From: an uncultured Desulfomonile sp.
GTDB taxonomy: Bacteria > Desulfobacterota > Desulfomonilia > Desulfomonilales > Desulfomonilaceae
Direction: 5' to 3'
Assembly (NCBI GenBank): GCA_903896745.1
Contig: CAITZA010000001.1
Coordinates: 1 to 43,670, forward strand
DNA length: 43,670 bases
Part shown: positions 8,907 to 17,166 of the stretch, piece by piece
Layout: the number at the start of each line of letters is the position of its first letter
Position numbering within the stretch: the first letter of the stretch is position 1
Translations under genes and position numbers: made by a program
The notes under the pieces: model-generated
What the model was told of the DNA's origin: nothing
The model's input: the letters and a program-made list of their open reading frames with translations, nothing else
Databases searched by the model: none

Positions 8907-9335
8907 TCAGTAGCCCTTGGTCTTGACGATTCTCTCAACCTCGGCGTTCCTGATCCTGTCCTCATGCTCCTTTTTCCGCTGGCTCGCGCTGGTCAGCTTG
9001 TCGATAAGAATACTCATGTCTACCGGTTTTAAGAGATAATCAAATGCCCCCAGTTTCATGCCGGATATCGCTGTTTCAACCGTCGTGTTGCCCGTCAACA
9101 TGATAACTTCGGTCAGGGGCCTTGTACGTTTGAATTCCTGAAGCATCGACAGGCCGTCTCGCCCGGGCATCATAACGTCCAGAACCGCTACGTCGATATC
9201 AACCTTGTCAAGAACACTTAGGCCCTCATCTCCACCCAGAGCAGTCAAAACCTCAAAATTCCTCGCCTTCAGACGTTGGGAAAGGAGGTCTACAAACTGT
9301 TCCTCGTCATCAACCAACAGAACTCGGATTCTCAT
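8907..9335 (-). CDS. Single-domain response regulator (receiver protein)
   Basis: The ORF track extends to 9545, but the receiver fold starts at MRIRVLLVDDEE and GGAG lies 7 nt before that ATG (9335), giving 142 aa. Key residues are D9-D10, phosphoacceptor D53 in VLDVMMPG, T81 and K103 in LLKPVD. A charged C-terminal helix (KKEHEDRIRN) resembles that of the receiver at 5938-6372, showing duplication. It is the first gene of the minus-strand group running into CBS and DASS. Confidence 0.92.
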   Translation of the reverse strand: MRIRVLLVDDEEQFVDLLSQRLKARNFEVLTALGGDEGLSVLDKVDIDVAVLDVMMPGRDGLSMLQEFKRTRPLTEVIMLTGNTTVETAISGMKLGAFDYLLKPVDMSILIDKLTSASQRKKEHEDRIRNAEVERIVKTKGY

Positions 9336-10009
9336 TAGCGCTCTCCACTTTCTAACGAATACCTTTGGCCTCAGCTTCTTTTCTTGAAGACTGATCGGCC
9401 ACATAAGACTGCCATGTAGCATATATCGTGCCATTTCATTAAAGCGTTTATTATTAGCATTTCCTGATAAGGCCCGGCTGAGGCATGAGTCAAAACGAAA
9501 CACTGTGACACGCCACAAAACATTGCGGGAAACAATTTGAAACAACTCAGGCCCACCCAGAATCGCCTTTGGTTTGACGTTCCCAGAAAATAGTCTTTAT
9601 GCGCTTTTTTGGGTTATCACGTATAAGGCGCGGAGGGAATGATCCGATGACTGAACGAACAAAACTGTTGAGAAATGAACGATACGGAGAACCCGCCTGT
9701 TAGGGCCCAAGATGGTGACTGATTGAAGAGAGGGATGTAGCGGGATTATTGACAGCAAGTTGGTAGACAAAGTCTTAAGGGTTTTAAGGACAAACGCAAG
9801 ACGAAAAGATTAACGTGACAGTCACGCGAGCCCATCAACCTGACGGAGGAGACGCAACCAATGGTAGTCTGGGCATATCTCCAGACTTTTAGAACACACT
9901 TGCCAGTCAATTCTCTCCTGCATTCGGGTATCATAGATGTGACGAATGTGGAGGACAGGAAATACTCTCGTCACACATAGGGCATTTAGGCATCTGGATT
10001 TGACGCGTG
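9336..10009. other. Intergenic region, no gene supported
   Basis: About 670 bp. The ORFs here are short and lack ribosome binding sites. The right end may hold the decayed tail of the thioredoxin-fold pseudogene that begins at 10122. Confidence 0.5.
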
Positions 10010-10122
10010 GGTGACAATCTCTAAATTGAGGGAATGTTTTGCGCTAAACCTGAGCGCTATCTCCAGAAAATTCTTCAGGCCTTGCCATTAGAGTGGTTAA
10101 CAAACAGTCTCAGAACCAACAT
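10010..10122 (-). pseudogene. Decayed paralogue of the candidate selenoprotein gene
   Basis: Read from the ATG at 10122, the frame MLVLRLFVNHSNGKA matches the start of the gene at 12943-13203. It then hits TGA at codon 16 (10075-10077), the same codon as in the intact copy. One base is missing right after the TGA. In the shifted frame NFLEIALRFSAKHSLNLEI again matches, followed by TAA. Many differences between the copies are synonymous, so the gene evolved under protein-level selection before it decayed. The Shine-Dalgarno has weakened from AAGGAG to AAGAAG. The end coordinate is approximate. Confidence 0.75.
10041..10057 (-). promoter_or_regulatory. SECIS-like hairpin remnant
   Basis: On the minus strand, GCGCT-CAGGTTT-AGCGC forms a perfect 5-bp stem beginning 17 nt after the TGA. 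It corresponds position for position to the hairpin in the intact copy and keeps the GGT in the loop. Confidence 0.55.
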
Positions 10123-10196
10123 TAAGTATTACTTCTTTTATAAAGCAATACTTTTTAGAAACGCTATAATGCTCAGGCTGCAGTAATATTTTTATA

Positions 10197-10224
10197 ACGC
10201 CGGCGCGGAGGCCGGCGCTACTAT
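10197..10224. repeat. GC-rich palindromic repeat, copy A
   Basis: ACGCCGGCGCGGAGGCCG... ends in GCTACTAT. GCCGGC pairs with a second GCCGGC to form a hairpin. A 28-bp relative with a few changes lies at 18064-18091. Confidence 0.6.
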
Positions 10225-10255
10225 GGAGACCGTGGCTATCGTTATAGTTGAGACG

Positions 10256-12043
10256 CTAGGCGGTTTTTGTTTCGGAGGCCTGCTGGAGCCCCAACTCCCG
10301 TATAGACTCTTCGCGCATCAGGTATTTCTGTATTTTTCCGCTGATGGTCATGGGAAAATCATCGACCAGTTTGAGGTAGCGCGGTATTTTATAGTGAGCG
10401 ATCTTTCCCTGGCAAAAATCGCGCACATCCGTGATGGTAACGCTTGAGCCCGGCTTTAGCCTGGCCCAGACCATTATCTCCTCGCCGTATTTCAGATCCG
10501 GCACTCCGATAACCTGCACGTCGGAAATTTCCGGGTGGTGATGTAGGAATTCCTCTATTTCCCGTGGATAAATGTTTTCACCCCCGCGAATGATCATGTC
10601 CTTGATACGGCCCACTATCTTGACGTAGCCTTCTTCGTCCATCTCGGCGAGGTCTCCCGTATGCATCCATCCGGCATGATCAATGGCCTCGTGGGTAGCT
10701 TTTTCGTTGTTCCAGTATCCCGACATTACGCTGTAACCCCTAGTGCAAAGCTCTCCGGATTCCCCTATCGGGACGATAAGACTCGTCACGGGATTGACTA
10801 TCTTGATTTCAACATGCGGATGAGCGACCCCTACTGTGCTGACCCGCTTGTCCAGGGATGCCCCGGCCCTTGTTTGGGCGCTTACGGGGCTCGTTTCTGT
10901 CATCCCGTAACATATAGTGACCTCACGCATGTTCATCAGGGTGTTAACTTTTTTCATAACCTCGATGGGACAGGGTGAACCCGCCATGACACCGGTGCGC
11001 AGGCTGGAGAGGTCGAATTTTCCAAAATCAGGGTGTTCCAGTTCGGCGATGAACATCGTAGGAACTCCGTAGAGCGCCGTGCATTTCTCGTTCTGAACCG
11101 CCTGAAGCGTCCTGAGCGGGTCAAAGGAATCCCACGGATAAACCATCGTTGCGCCGTGAGTTATGCATCCGAGGTTTCCCATTACCATCCCGAAGCAATG
11201 ATAGAGAGGAACAGGGATGCACATCCTGTCTTTTTCCGTTATTCCCTGCAGGTCTGCCACAAAGTAACCGTTATTCAGGATGTTGTGATGAGTCAGGGCG
11301 GCGCCCTTTGGGAAGCCTGTGGTGCCGCTGGTGTACTGGATATTTATAACTTCGTCGAACTGGACATTGCCTTGCAAACTAGCCAGTTCGGAGTCCGAAA
11401 CCTGAGAGGCCAGTCCGAGGAAGTCATCCCAGGCAAACATTCCCGGCGCGCCCTCATCTCCAATCCGGATGATGGCCCTCAGATCAGGGAGTTTTTCCGA
11501 CTTCAGCCGCCCCGGCTCACAGTCGCGTATCTCCGGGCACAAATCATACATCATCCGCGTATAATCCGAAGTCTTGAATTCGGGCATGATTACCATGACC
11601 TGACATCCGGACTGCCGAAGGGCATATTCCAGTTCGTGCAATCGATAGGCCGGGTTTATGTTTACCAGGATGACCCCTATTTTAGAGGTGGCCAGTTGGA
11701 TCGCCAGCCATTCGTAATTGTTAGGCGACCATATTCCGACCCGATCGCCCTTCCTTAGCCCCAGTCCGGTCAGACCCTTGGCAACCTGATTTACCCGGGC
11801 CTGTAATTCAGCGTAAGTTAGTCTTATGTTCTGATGAACCACAATCAACGCATCGTTATCTGGAAATCTTTCTACCGTTTCATCGAATTTATCACCTATG
11901 GTCATCCCGATTAGTGGTTTCCCGCTAATCCCGCTTGCATAGCTGAACCGTCGGGAACGGCCATTGGTTACCTTGTCGGCGGCAATAGCGCCGAGACCTG
12001 ACGCCTGAGATTGCTCATGCATCTGAGACCCCCTTTTCATCAA
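10256..12043 (-). CDS. AMP-dependent acyl-CoA synthetase (fatty-acyl-CoA ligase)
   Basis: A 595-aa ANL-superfamily enzyme: acid + ATP + CoA gives acyl-CoA + AMP + PPi. Motifs: P-loop YTSGTTGFPKGAALTH, YGMTETSPV, the TGDLAEMDEEGY hinge region, and the C-terminal GGENIYPREIEEFL and SGKIQKYLMRE containing the catalytic lysine. The overall pattern resembles ACSF2/medium-chain fatty-acyl-CoA synthetases. The first about 35 residues are extra and variable, so the start (ATG pair MMKRGSQM) is less certain. It stands alone on the minus strand between sparse regions. Substrate chain length cannot be read from the sequence. Confidence 0.9.
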   Translation of the reverse strand: MMKRGSQMHEQSQASGLGAIAADKVTNGRSRRFSYASGISGKPLIGMTIGDKFDETVERFPDNDALIVVHQNIRLTYAELQARVNQVAKGLTGLGLRKGDRVGIWSPNNYEWLAIQLATSKIGVILVNINPAYRLHELEYALRQSGCQVMVIMPEFKTSDYTRMMYDLCPEIRDCEPGRLKSEKLPDLRAIIRIGDEGAPGMFAWDDFLGLASQVSDSELASLQGNVQFDEVINIQYTSGTTGFPKGAALTHHNILNNGYFVADLQGITEKDRMCIPVPLYHCFGMVMGNLGCITHGATMVYPWDSFDPLRTLQAVQNEKCTALYGVPTMFIAELEHPDFGKFDLSSLRTGVMAGSPCPIEVMKKVNTLMNMREVTICYGMTETSPVSAQTRAGASLDKRVSTVGVAHPHVEIKIVNPVTSLIVPIGESGELCTRGYSVMSGYWNNEKATHEAIDHAGWMHTGDLAEMDEEGYVKIVGRIKDMIIRGGENIYPREIEEFLHHHPEISDVQVIGVPDLKYGEEIMVWARLKPGSSVTITDVRDFCQGKIAHYKIPRYLKLVDDFPMTISGKIQKYLMREESIRELGLQQASETKTA

Positions 12044-12942
12044 TAATATTTATTCGCCCACGCAATCACCAAGGCCTGTTGGGCGTGTCACACCGCAGCA
12101 ATGACTACTTTTCGCTCAAGAGGCCAAGGCTAGCCCTCAACATAGCCAATCCTGATAAACGGAGCGCCTTCTGTTGAGAAAGAGCAAATTCTCACAAAGC
12201 GAGCAGGATATGTATTCGTTCGTAGTGTGTCAAGATGGTCGAACAGCAGGAATCTGTCACGAGCGACAGAAACTCGGCACGCGAATTCCGGAAGACCCCA
12301 ATTGTCGGGGGTACAAGAGTCATGCTGGAACCGGCCTTCGCGTTGACTAAGTTGCGCATTGTCATCTCCGACTTGAGCGGGGATCCATTCTTACTGGATT
12401 CCCGTTTACAAGGGAATGACAAATAAAATCTTCATTCAATTCGCTTTTATTTGCGAGAACGGTTATAGATAGCAAAAATTGTGGCTACGATTCTTTTTTA
12501 TTGCCAAGATCACTGGGAATCATCTATTGGGCGAAAACAAATGAAATGACTCTCCGAAATTGCGAACTTTCAATCAATTTCCCTTGTGGCAAAATCTCAG
12601 CCATGAGGTTCGGCAAACATCGTGTTAGAAACATTGAGAATATTAAGATACTCTCCTTGTATTTCGTTCTACCATGTCCTGCTCTATCTCCCTTTCAAAC
12701 TTCGGGACGCTTTTTTTGTCAAAAGCGTTTAAATGAACTACCATGGATCTATACCGTCTCCCATAGAGATCAACCTCGGTTTCAAATCCATGATAGTAAG
12801 AGAGTTTACGTTTTCCTGTAGATCGTTGAGCCGAGATTATGCCGATGCCATCCCATGCGTTGTTTCGATAAATGGAGTCGAGGCGCGAGGCAATTATTTT
12901 TCTTTACCGTCAGATTTCTAGGGATCGAGCCTCGATTCATGA
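12044..12942. other. Intergenic region with repeat and no supported gene
   Basis: Apart from the palindromic repeat at 12359-12422, no gene is supported. The 106-aa ORF at 12501-12821 has no recognisable domain. A weak CGCTTTT/AAAAGCG hairpin sits at 12708-12727. Confidence 0.45.
12359..12422. repeat. Dispersed palindromic repeat (TTGTCAT...ATGACAA)
   Basis: A 64-bp element bounded by TTGTCAT and ATGACAA, with inner inverted segments (GGATCCA...TGGATTCC). Its right-hand 24 bp (ATTCCCGTTTACAAGGGAATGACA) recur exactly, inverted, within 17988-18015. Other relatives lie at 1893-1925 and 29429-29492. Confidence 0.7.
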
Positions 12943-13203
12943 TCAAAGCCTTTGCCTGATTTCGGATTCGAGATTTTCCTCACTGATGTTGTCCCCTTCA
13001 ACTATTACATCATCATCTATCATGATAGCCGGGGCACACGGAAGGTCCGTATCCGACCACTCATCAGATCGGTAATAGTCCCTTGTGTGTGAGATAATCT
13101 CGACATTGAAGGAATATTTTGCGCTCAACCTGGGCGCTATCTCAAGGAAATTCGATCAGGCTTTTCCATTGGGATCGTTGATGAACAGTCTTAAAACCTG
13201 CAT
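12943..13203 (-). CDS. Candidate selenoprotein, small thioredoxin-fold redox protein (in-frame TGA at codon 16)
   Basis: With TGA read as Sec the product is 86 aa: MQVLRLFINDPNGKA-U-SNFLEIAPRL..., ending in SEIRQRL. The pattern is thioredoxin-like: beta strand (VLRLFI), active-site loop with U16 in a GKAU motif, helix, strand (VEIISHT), then LPCAPAIMIDD with Cys56 two residues before a probable cis-Pro58, and a final helix. Cys56 is the only Cys and could pair with U16. AAGGAG lies 9-10 nt before the ATG and a strong promoter precedes it. A hairpin with a GGT apical loop starts 18 nt after the TGA. The frame stays open on both sides, and a decayed copy keeps the TGA. The ORF track shows only the part after the TGA (12943-13128). 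The alternative is a nonsense mutation. No sel genes are in the window. Confidence 0.72.
13121..13137 (-). promoter_or_regulatory. SECIS-like hairpin for UGA recoding
   Basis: On the minus strand, GCGC-C-CA-GGT-TG-A-GCGC: a 4-bp stem, one C.A mismatch, two inner pairs and a GGT apical loop. The loop begins 26 nt after the TGA, within the spacing reported for bacterial SECIS elements, and CAGGTTG resembles the CAGGUCUG apex of E. coli fdhF. Confidence 0.6.
13156..13158 (-). other. In-frame TGA codon, probable selenocysteine
   Basis: Codon 16 of the frame starting at 13203. It is the only internal stop, and it is conserved at the same codon in the pseudogene copy (10075-10077). Confidence 0.7.
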
Positions 13204-13517
13204 AAAGTATCACTCCTTCCGTAAGGTATTTTACATGCGGTATCGTGATAATATAATACAAGTTCAGTAGACAACAGTCAATGAATTGATACGAAATGGC
13301 TATTTGCATGCGATTCCACAAATTGCGATATATTGCGTGGTTCACATATAGCGGCATGGAGACGCCCATGTCGAAAAGGGTTTATGGCCATAGGTCGGAG
13401 GTTTGTGCTGGTAAACCGGATCCCCGATCAGGTCGGGTGTAACGTCTTAGAACTCACTCGCATGAGGGAATCCAACCGTTGACCTCGTGTCATAGTTCCT
13501 GGGGCTATTCCAGGTGG
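13204..13517. other. Intergenic region between the hybrid kinase and the selenoprotein candidate
   Basis: Holds the promoter at 13253-13281 and a fragment CCCCGATCAGGTCGGG near 13425-13440 related to the dispersed palindromic repeats. No other gene is seen. Confidence 0.5.
13253..13281 (-). promoter_or_regulatory. Sigma-70-like promoter of the candidate selenoprotein gene
   Basis: On the minus strand, TTGACT (13276-13281), a 17-nt spacer, then TATTAT (13253-13258), 50 bp before the ATG. Good agreement with consensus supports active transcription. Confidence 0.65.
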
Positions 13518-16118
13518 TCAGGTTCCGATAGCAGCTTTGACGGCCTGAACCAGTTCAGTCATTTTGCAGGGCTTTTGGAGGAAGCCTTTTATGTGGGGGC
13601 CAATATCCTTTGCCAGCTCGCTTTCAGGATTGTAGCCGCTCAACACCAGAACACTCAAGGAGGGATCGATTTTCAGGAGTTCGTTCAGGCACTCCTTGCC
13701 CGACATCTGGGGCATTATCAGGTCCAGAATGACTAAGGATATTTCATCTTTCCTTTCCCTGAAGATTTTTATTGCGTCCAGTCCGTTTGGGGCCAGAATA
13801 ACCCTGTAACCTGCCGACTCCAGAACTGTCTGTTCCATTTCGGCGACGATAACACTGTCTTCGACGACCATGATGGTTCCGTGACCTTCTGTCTCAATGA
13901 CAGGGTGTACGATTTGTGGGGGCGATGGCGCAGCCGGTATTTCAGGGAGCCAGATTCTGAATTTCGTCCCCTCGCCGGGCTCACTCTCACAGTTGATAAT
14001 GCCACCATGCTGTTGAACAATTCCTCGAACTACGGACAGACCGAGACCGGTTCCCCTGATAGTCCCTCTCTGTTTGGTGCTGAAAAAGGGGTCAAAGATG
14101 TTTTTCAGAACTGCGGTATCCATGCCCCTGCCATTATCTTCGACCGTCATCTTCACGAACGGACCCGGCTTTACTCCCGGATAGGCCCCGCAATTATCAT
14201 CGGTCAATGCCACCCTGCGTGTTGAAATCTTCAGTATTCCCCCCTCCAGGAAGGCCTCTGAAGCATTTATGGCAAGATTCATGACAAGCTGACGTAACTG
14301 GTTTGGGTCTGACTTTATGGTAATGTCCCCGTCAGCCAGACTTAACTCGAGCTGTTCAATGTTTGGGAGTGTGCGAGTGATCAATGACCCGATTTCGCGC
14401 AATTGATGGTTCAGATCCAGAGGTTTTGAAATGACCTGAGCCTGCTGTCCAAACGCGAGTAGTTTTCTTATAAGCTCGGCCCCTTCCATGGACGTTTGCA
14501 CAATAGTACTAAGGCTGGAATACTGCTTGGAGGTCTTTTCAAATCCATCCATAACATTTTCGGTATAGGCCGTTATTATCTGGAGCATGTTGTTGAAATC
14601 ATGAGCGAGGCCACCGACGAGGGTTCCGAGCGCCTGAAGTTTCTGAGACTGGAATAGCTGGGTCTGAAGCGCCTGGTTTTCCTGTTCGGCCAGGACCCGG
14701 CTCGTGACATCACGATTCCCCGCCCTTCTTCCGAGCCACTTTCCCTCATCTCCGTAGACAGCCTGACACACGTGTTCTATCCAACGCTCTTCTCCGGAGC
14801 GTGTTATGATCCTGTATTGAACGGTGTGAGGTGGGCTGTCGTCTATTTTGTCGAAGTGATCATCAACAAGTTCTCGGTCTTCCGGATGTATGATCTGGCC
14901 AATCAGACCAGGGTTCTTGATAAATTCATCCGGAGAGTATCCTGTGATTTTTTCACATGACGGTGAGACGTGAATCAGCCTGCCGTCGGGCGCCACCCAG
15001 ATTTCCCAGTCAAGGTTATGGTTGGCGACAGTCCGGAATTTCTCCTCGCTTTCCCGCAACCGGTCCTGGGTAATTACCATCTGCCGGTAGCTATGCGCAT
15101 TCTCTATTGCCAGTCCAAAAATACCCATGATCTGAAGGGCAAGATTGACATACCGCTGTCTGTCTACCGGGAATGTCAGATCATCAACCACTATTATGCC
15201 TACAGCTGAGTCCCTGCCCTTTATAGGCATGGAAAAACCGTTTTTCGAGAGCGTCCACGAAAAATCATTCCTTTCAGCGGAATTATTATCGATAGCTTCG
15301 GGGTGGTTGAGTTCCAGGAAGGATTTCCACTCCGCCCCCTGCTGTCCATCAAGGGGGAGGTACTGAACCTTGCGGGCCCCGAAAATGGTTTCCATCAAAT
15401 CGATCAATTCCCGAACGACGTCGATTTCATCCATATTGGCGGTCAGGCTGCTGACAACATTCAGGGCCATGGCGTAGCCAGCCTTTTCAGAGTAAGCCGT
15501 TTTCAGGAGGCTTTCTGAATTTCGCCTTTGAGACTCCATGGCGGATTCCATGGCTATCCTGTTGATGAATGACCGAAACAGGTCCATCCCCCAGGGAACA
15601 ACTTCAAAGGGGAGTTGGAGAAAATCGGCAAGCTGGCGGAGCTGATCGTCCGCCAGGTCGCTAATGCCTGTATCGAGGAGAACAATGGAGGAAACGGATT
15701 CGCCAAAAAGGCTCCGGGCCGTTTCTTTATCCAGCCCCATGCCGTCGAGCCATTGGCGCCATCGCAACACCTGCCCGGAGGTCAGGATGCAGCAACCACG
15801 TTTCAGACAAGCTTGCGTAAAAGCCTTGGATGCAAGCATGTCAAAACACTGTTCAAACCGGTGTAAGACCGCTTTGTGGGCTAGGTTCGAAGGTGGGTCA
15901 CCCATTTCGCCAAGACAGCAGCAACCCAGGATGTGGATTCCGGTAAACTCGCCGGGATCGCCGATGATCCCGAGAATGTTATCCCATGTTAGCGGCGGAC
16001 GACCGCAGCTAACAGGGAAACATGCGGCTATGACCTCCTCAAATGCGGGATCTTCCAGAACCGAGCGCAGTTCCGGATTAAAATTCTCGCAAGTGAGAAC
16101 ACACAGCCTATCCTTCAT
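13518..16118 (-). CDS. DUF1638-like/GAF/PAS hybrid sensor histidine kinase
   Basis: An 866-aa soluble protein. Residues 1-190 resemble DUF1638 (a family seen beside corrinoid methyltransferases) and hold 11 Cys in the first 110 residues (CENF, GCCCLGE, RGCC). A GAF-like region (about 215-345) and PAS/PAC (about 355-475) follow. H506 lies in AHDFNN. The HATPase spans about 605-725 (NLAINASEAF, DNGRGM, GTGLGL), and the C-terminal receiver about 745-866 has D799 in LDLIMP and a Lys in LQKPCK. It overlaps the methyltransferase gene by 11 bp, so the two are co-translated. The neighbourhood suggests that it senses the state or substrate of the corrinoid methyltransferase system; this is inference. 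The DUF1638 call is from recalled sequence character, not a search. Confidence 0.85.
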   Translation of the reverse strand: MKDRLCVLTCENFNPELRSVLEDPAFEEVIAACFPVSCGRPPLTWDNILGIIGDPGEFTGIHILGCCCLGEMGDPPSNLAHKAVLHRFEQCFDMLASKAFTQACLKRGCCILTSGQVLRWRQWLDGMGLDKETARSLFGESVSSIVLLDTGISDLADDQLRQLADFLQLPFEVVPWGMDLFRSFINRIAMESAMESQRRNSESLLKTAYSEKAGYAMALNVVSSLTANMDEIDVVRELIDLMETIFGARKVQYLPLDGQQGAEWKSFLELNHPEAIDNNSAERNDFSWTLSKNGFSMPIKGRDSAVGIIVVDDLTFPVDRQRYVNLALQIMGIFGLAIENAHSYRQMVITQDRLRESEEKFRTVANHNLDWEIWVAPDGRLIHVSPSCEKITGYSPDEFIKNPGLIGQIIHPEDRELVDDHFDKIDDSPPHTVQYRIITRSGEERWIEHVCQAVYGDEGKWLGRRAGNRDVTSRVLAEQENQALQTQLFQSQKLQALGTLVGGLAHDFNNMLQIITAYTENVMDGFEKTSKQYSSLSTIVQTSMEGAELIRKLLAFGQQAQVISKPLDLNHQLREIGSLITRTLPNIEQLELSLADGDITIKSDPNQLRQLVMNLAINASEAFLEGGILKISTRRVALTDDNCGAYPGVKPGPFVKMTVEDNGRGMDTAVLKNIFDPFFSTKQRGTIRGTGLGLSVVRGIVQQHGGIINCESEPGEGTKFRIWLPEIPAAPSPPQIVHPVIETEGHGTIMVVEDSVIVAEMEQTVLESAGYRVILAPNGLDAIKIFRERKDEISLVILDLIMPQMSGKECLNELLKIDPSLSVLVLSGYNPESELAKDIGPHIKGFLQKPCKMTELVQAVKAAIGT

Positions 16119-17166
16119 AATCCCTGACCCAGGTTAGAGGATATTGTCCCCACTTGAAAACAGCATCGGATATTGCCATCAGGACTTCATCGGGGACCTG
16201 CCATGGAATTTCGCCGAAATTGTCGGCCAGTACGTATCCACCACCAGCGCCCGCGCTTGCAATAGCCTTTTTCACCTCCTGTTCAGCCTGTTCAGCCGAC
16301 CAGTTACGCATCTCTATGTTGTTGAGATTACCAAGGATAGTCACTTTCCCACGACAAGAATCCTTTATCACCCCGAGGTCATCAAGAGAACTTACGCCTA
16401 GACCGGCGGCCCCCGTGCTGAGTATATCCCCAACAATCTGACCACATGCGCCCGCGCCCATGTGCATGACTGTTGGCCCACTGATACGTCCTATGACGCG
16501 TTTGGCTACCTGCAATCCGGTTTCAAGAAACATCTGCCTGCTTGTAATGGTAGTTGATGAAACTGGGTCAAAACAGCAGATGGCCGTTGCGCCTGCCGCC
16601 AGTTGTGCATCCGCCCATGACACACAAAATTCTTCATTGACTTTCATCAACTGCTCAAAGAGTGGGCGTTCCTCATACATCAAACGTATGTATCTGCCAA
16701 AACCCATCTGCATGACAGGGACTGAAAATGGCGATACTACAACCCCTACCACAGGCGCCTCGTCCCCTACCCGCTCTTTCATCAGGGAAATCGTTTTCAG
16801 AATCCTCTGTGCAAGGTTGGAGTTTTCAATCCGCGGGGGAGTCAGACCCGTTATCATGGATGATTTGGTTATAAACGGTTCACCCGCATTGGGAGCGCCA
16901 TCGTCGAAAAAAATCACCTCGCCGCCCCAGGTCTCTATTTCATTGGCCGCAAAATACATCCCAGACATGAAATCATGGCGATACTTCCGGAGAAGCCGCA
17001 TCTGACCCTCAACAACATTCTCCGGTTTAGAGAAATATTCCCTGATAGACAGCCCAAGTTCCTTCGCTCCATGCATGGTCGCTGAAAGCAGGAATGGAAC
17101 GCGATCCGCTTCCTTATGACCCATGGCTGTTAATACACGCTCCGAACATGACATGGATGGTCCCAT
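16108..17166 (-). CDS. Uroporphyrinogen decarboxylase-family methyltransferase (MtaA/CmuA-like)
   Basis: A 352-aa TIM-barrel protein of the URO-D/MtaA family. Relatives move a methyl group between a corrinoid protein and a thiol or folate acceptor. N-terminal ERVLTAMGHKEADRVP is typical. The zinc site is unusual: H235 and C241 lie in VMHMGAGACG rather than the compact HxC, and near the C-terminus the usual Cys is replaced in ADNFGEIPWQVP. Zinc-dependent catalysis by the textbook route is thus uncertain. Its ATG overlaps the corrinoid-protein stop in TAATG, and GGAG lies 7 nt upstream. A corrinoid protein partner is directly upstream and a sensor kinase downstream. Confidence 0.85.
   Translation of the reverse strand: MGPSMSCSERVLTAMGHKEADRVPFLLSATMHGAKELGLSIREYFSKPENVVEGQMRLLRKYRHDFMSGMYFAANEIETWGGEVIFFDDGAPNAGEPFITKSSMITGLTPPRIENSNLAQRILKTISLMKERVGDEAPVVGVVVSPFSVPVMQMGFGRYIRLMYEERPLFEQLMKVNEEFCVSWADAQLAAGATAICCFDPVSSTTITSRQMFLETGLQVAKRVIGRISGPTVMHMGAGACGQIVGDILSTGAAGLGVSSLDDLGVIKDSCRGKVTILGNLNNIEMRNWSAEQAEQEVKKAIASAGAGGGYVLADNFGEIPWQVPDEVLMAISDAVFKWGQYPLTWVRDYEG

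Noticed and set aside
9336-9545. N-terminal extension of the receiver protein in the ORF track
   Set aside because: The receiver fold and a good ribosome site begin at 9335; the extension has no family similarity.
9932-9994. 20-aa minus-strand mini-ORF MPKCPMCDE... with Cys pairs
   Set aside because: Looks like a zinc-ribbon start, but it has no ribosome site and lies in the decayed tail of the thioredoxin-fold pseudogene.
11033-11758. 241-aa plus-strand ORF
   Set aside because: Antisense shadow of the acyl-CoA ligase at 10256-12043; no domain and no ribosome site.
12501-12821. 106-aa plus-strand ORF in an intergenic region
   Set aside because: No ribosome site, no domain, irregular composition; kept only as a remark on the gap.
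12943-13128. 61-aa ORF starting at MSAKYSFNVEI as an independent gene
   Set aside because: It starts inside a fold with no ribosome site. The upstream frame through the TGA has a proper promoter, ribosome site and start, so the longer reading is preferred.
16460-17005. 181-aa plus-strand ORF
   Set aside because: Antisense to the MtaA-like gene; no recognisable features.
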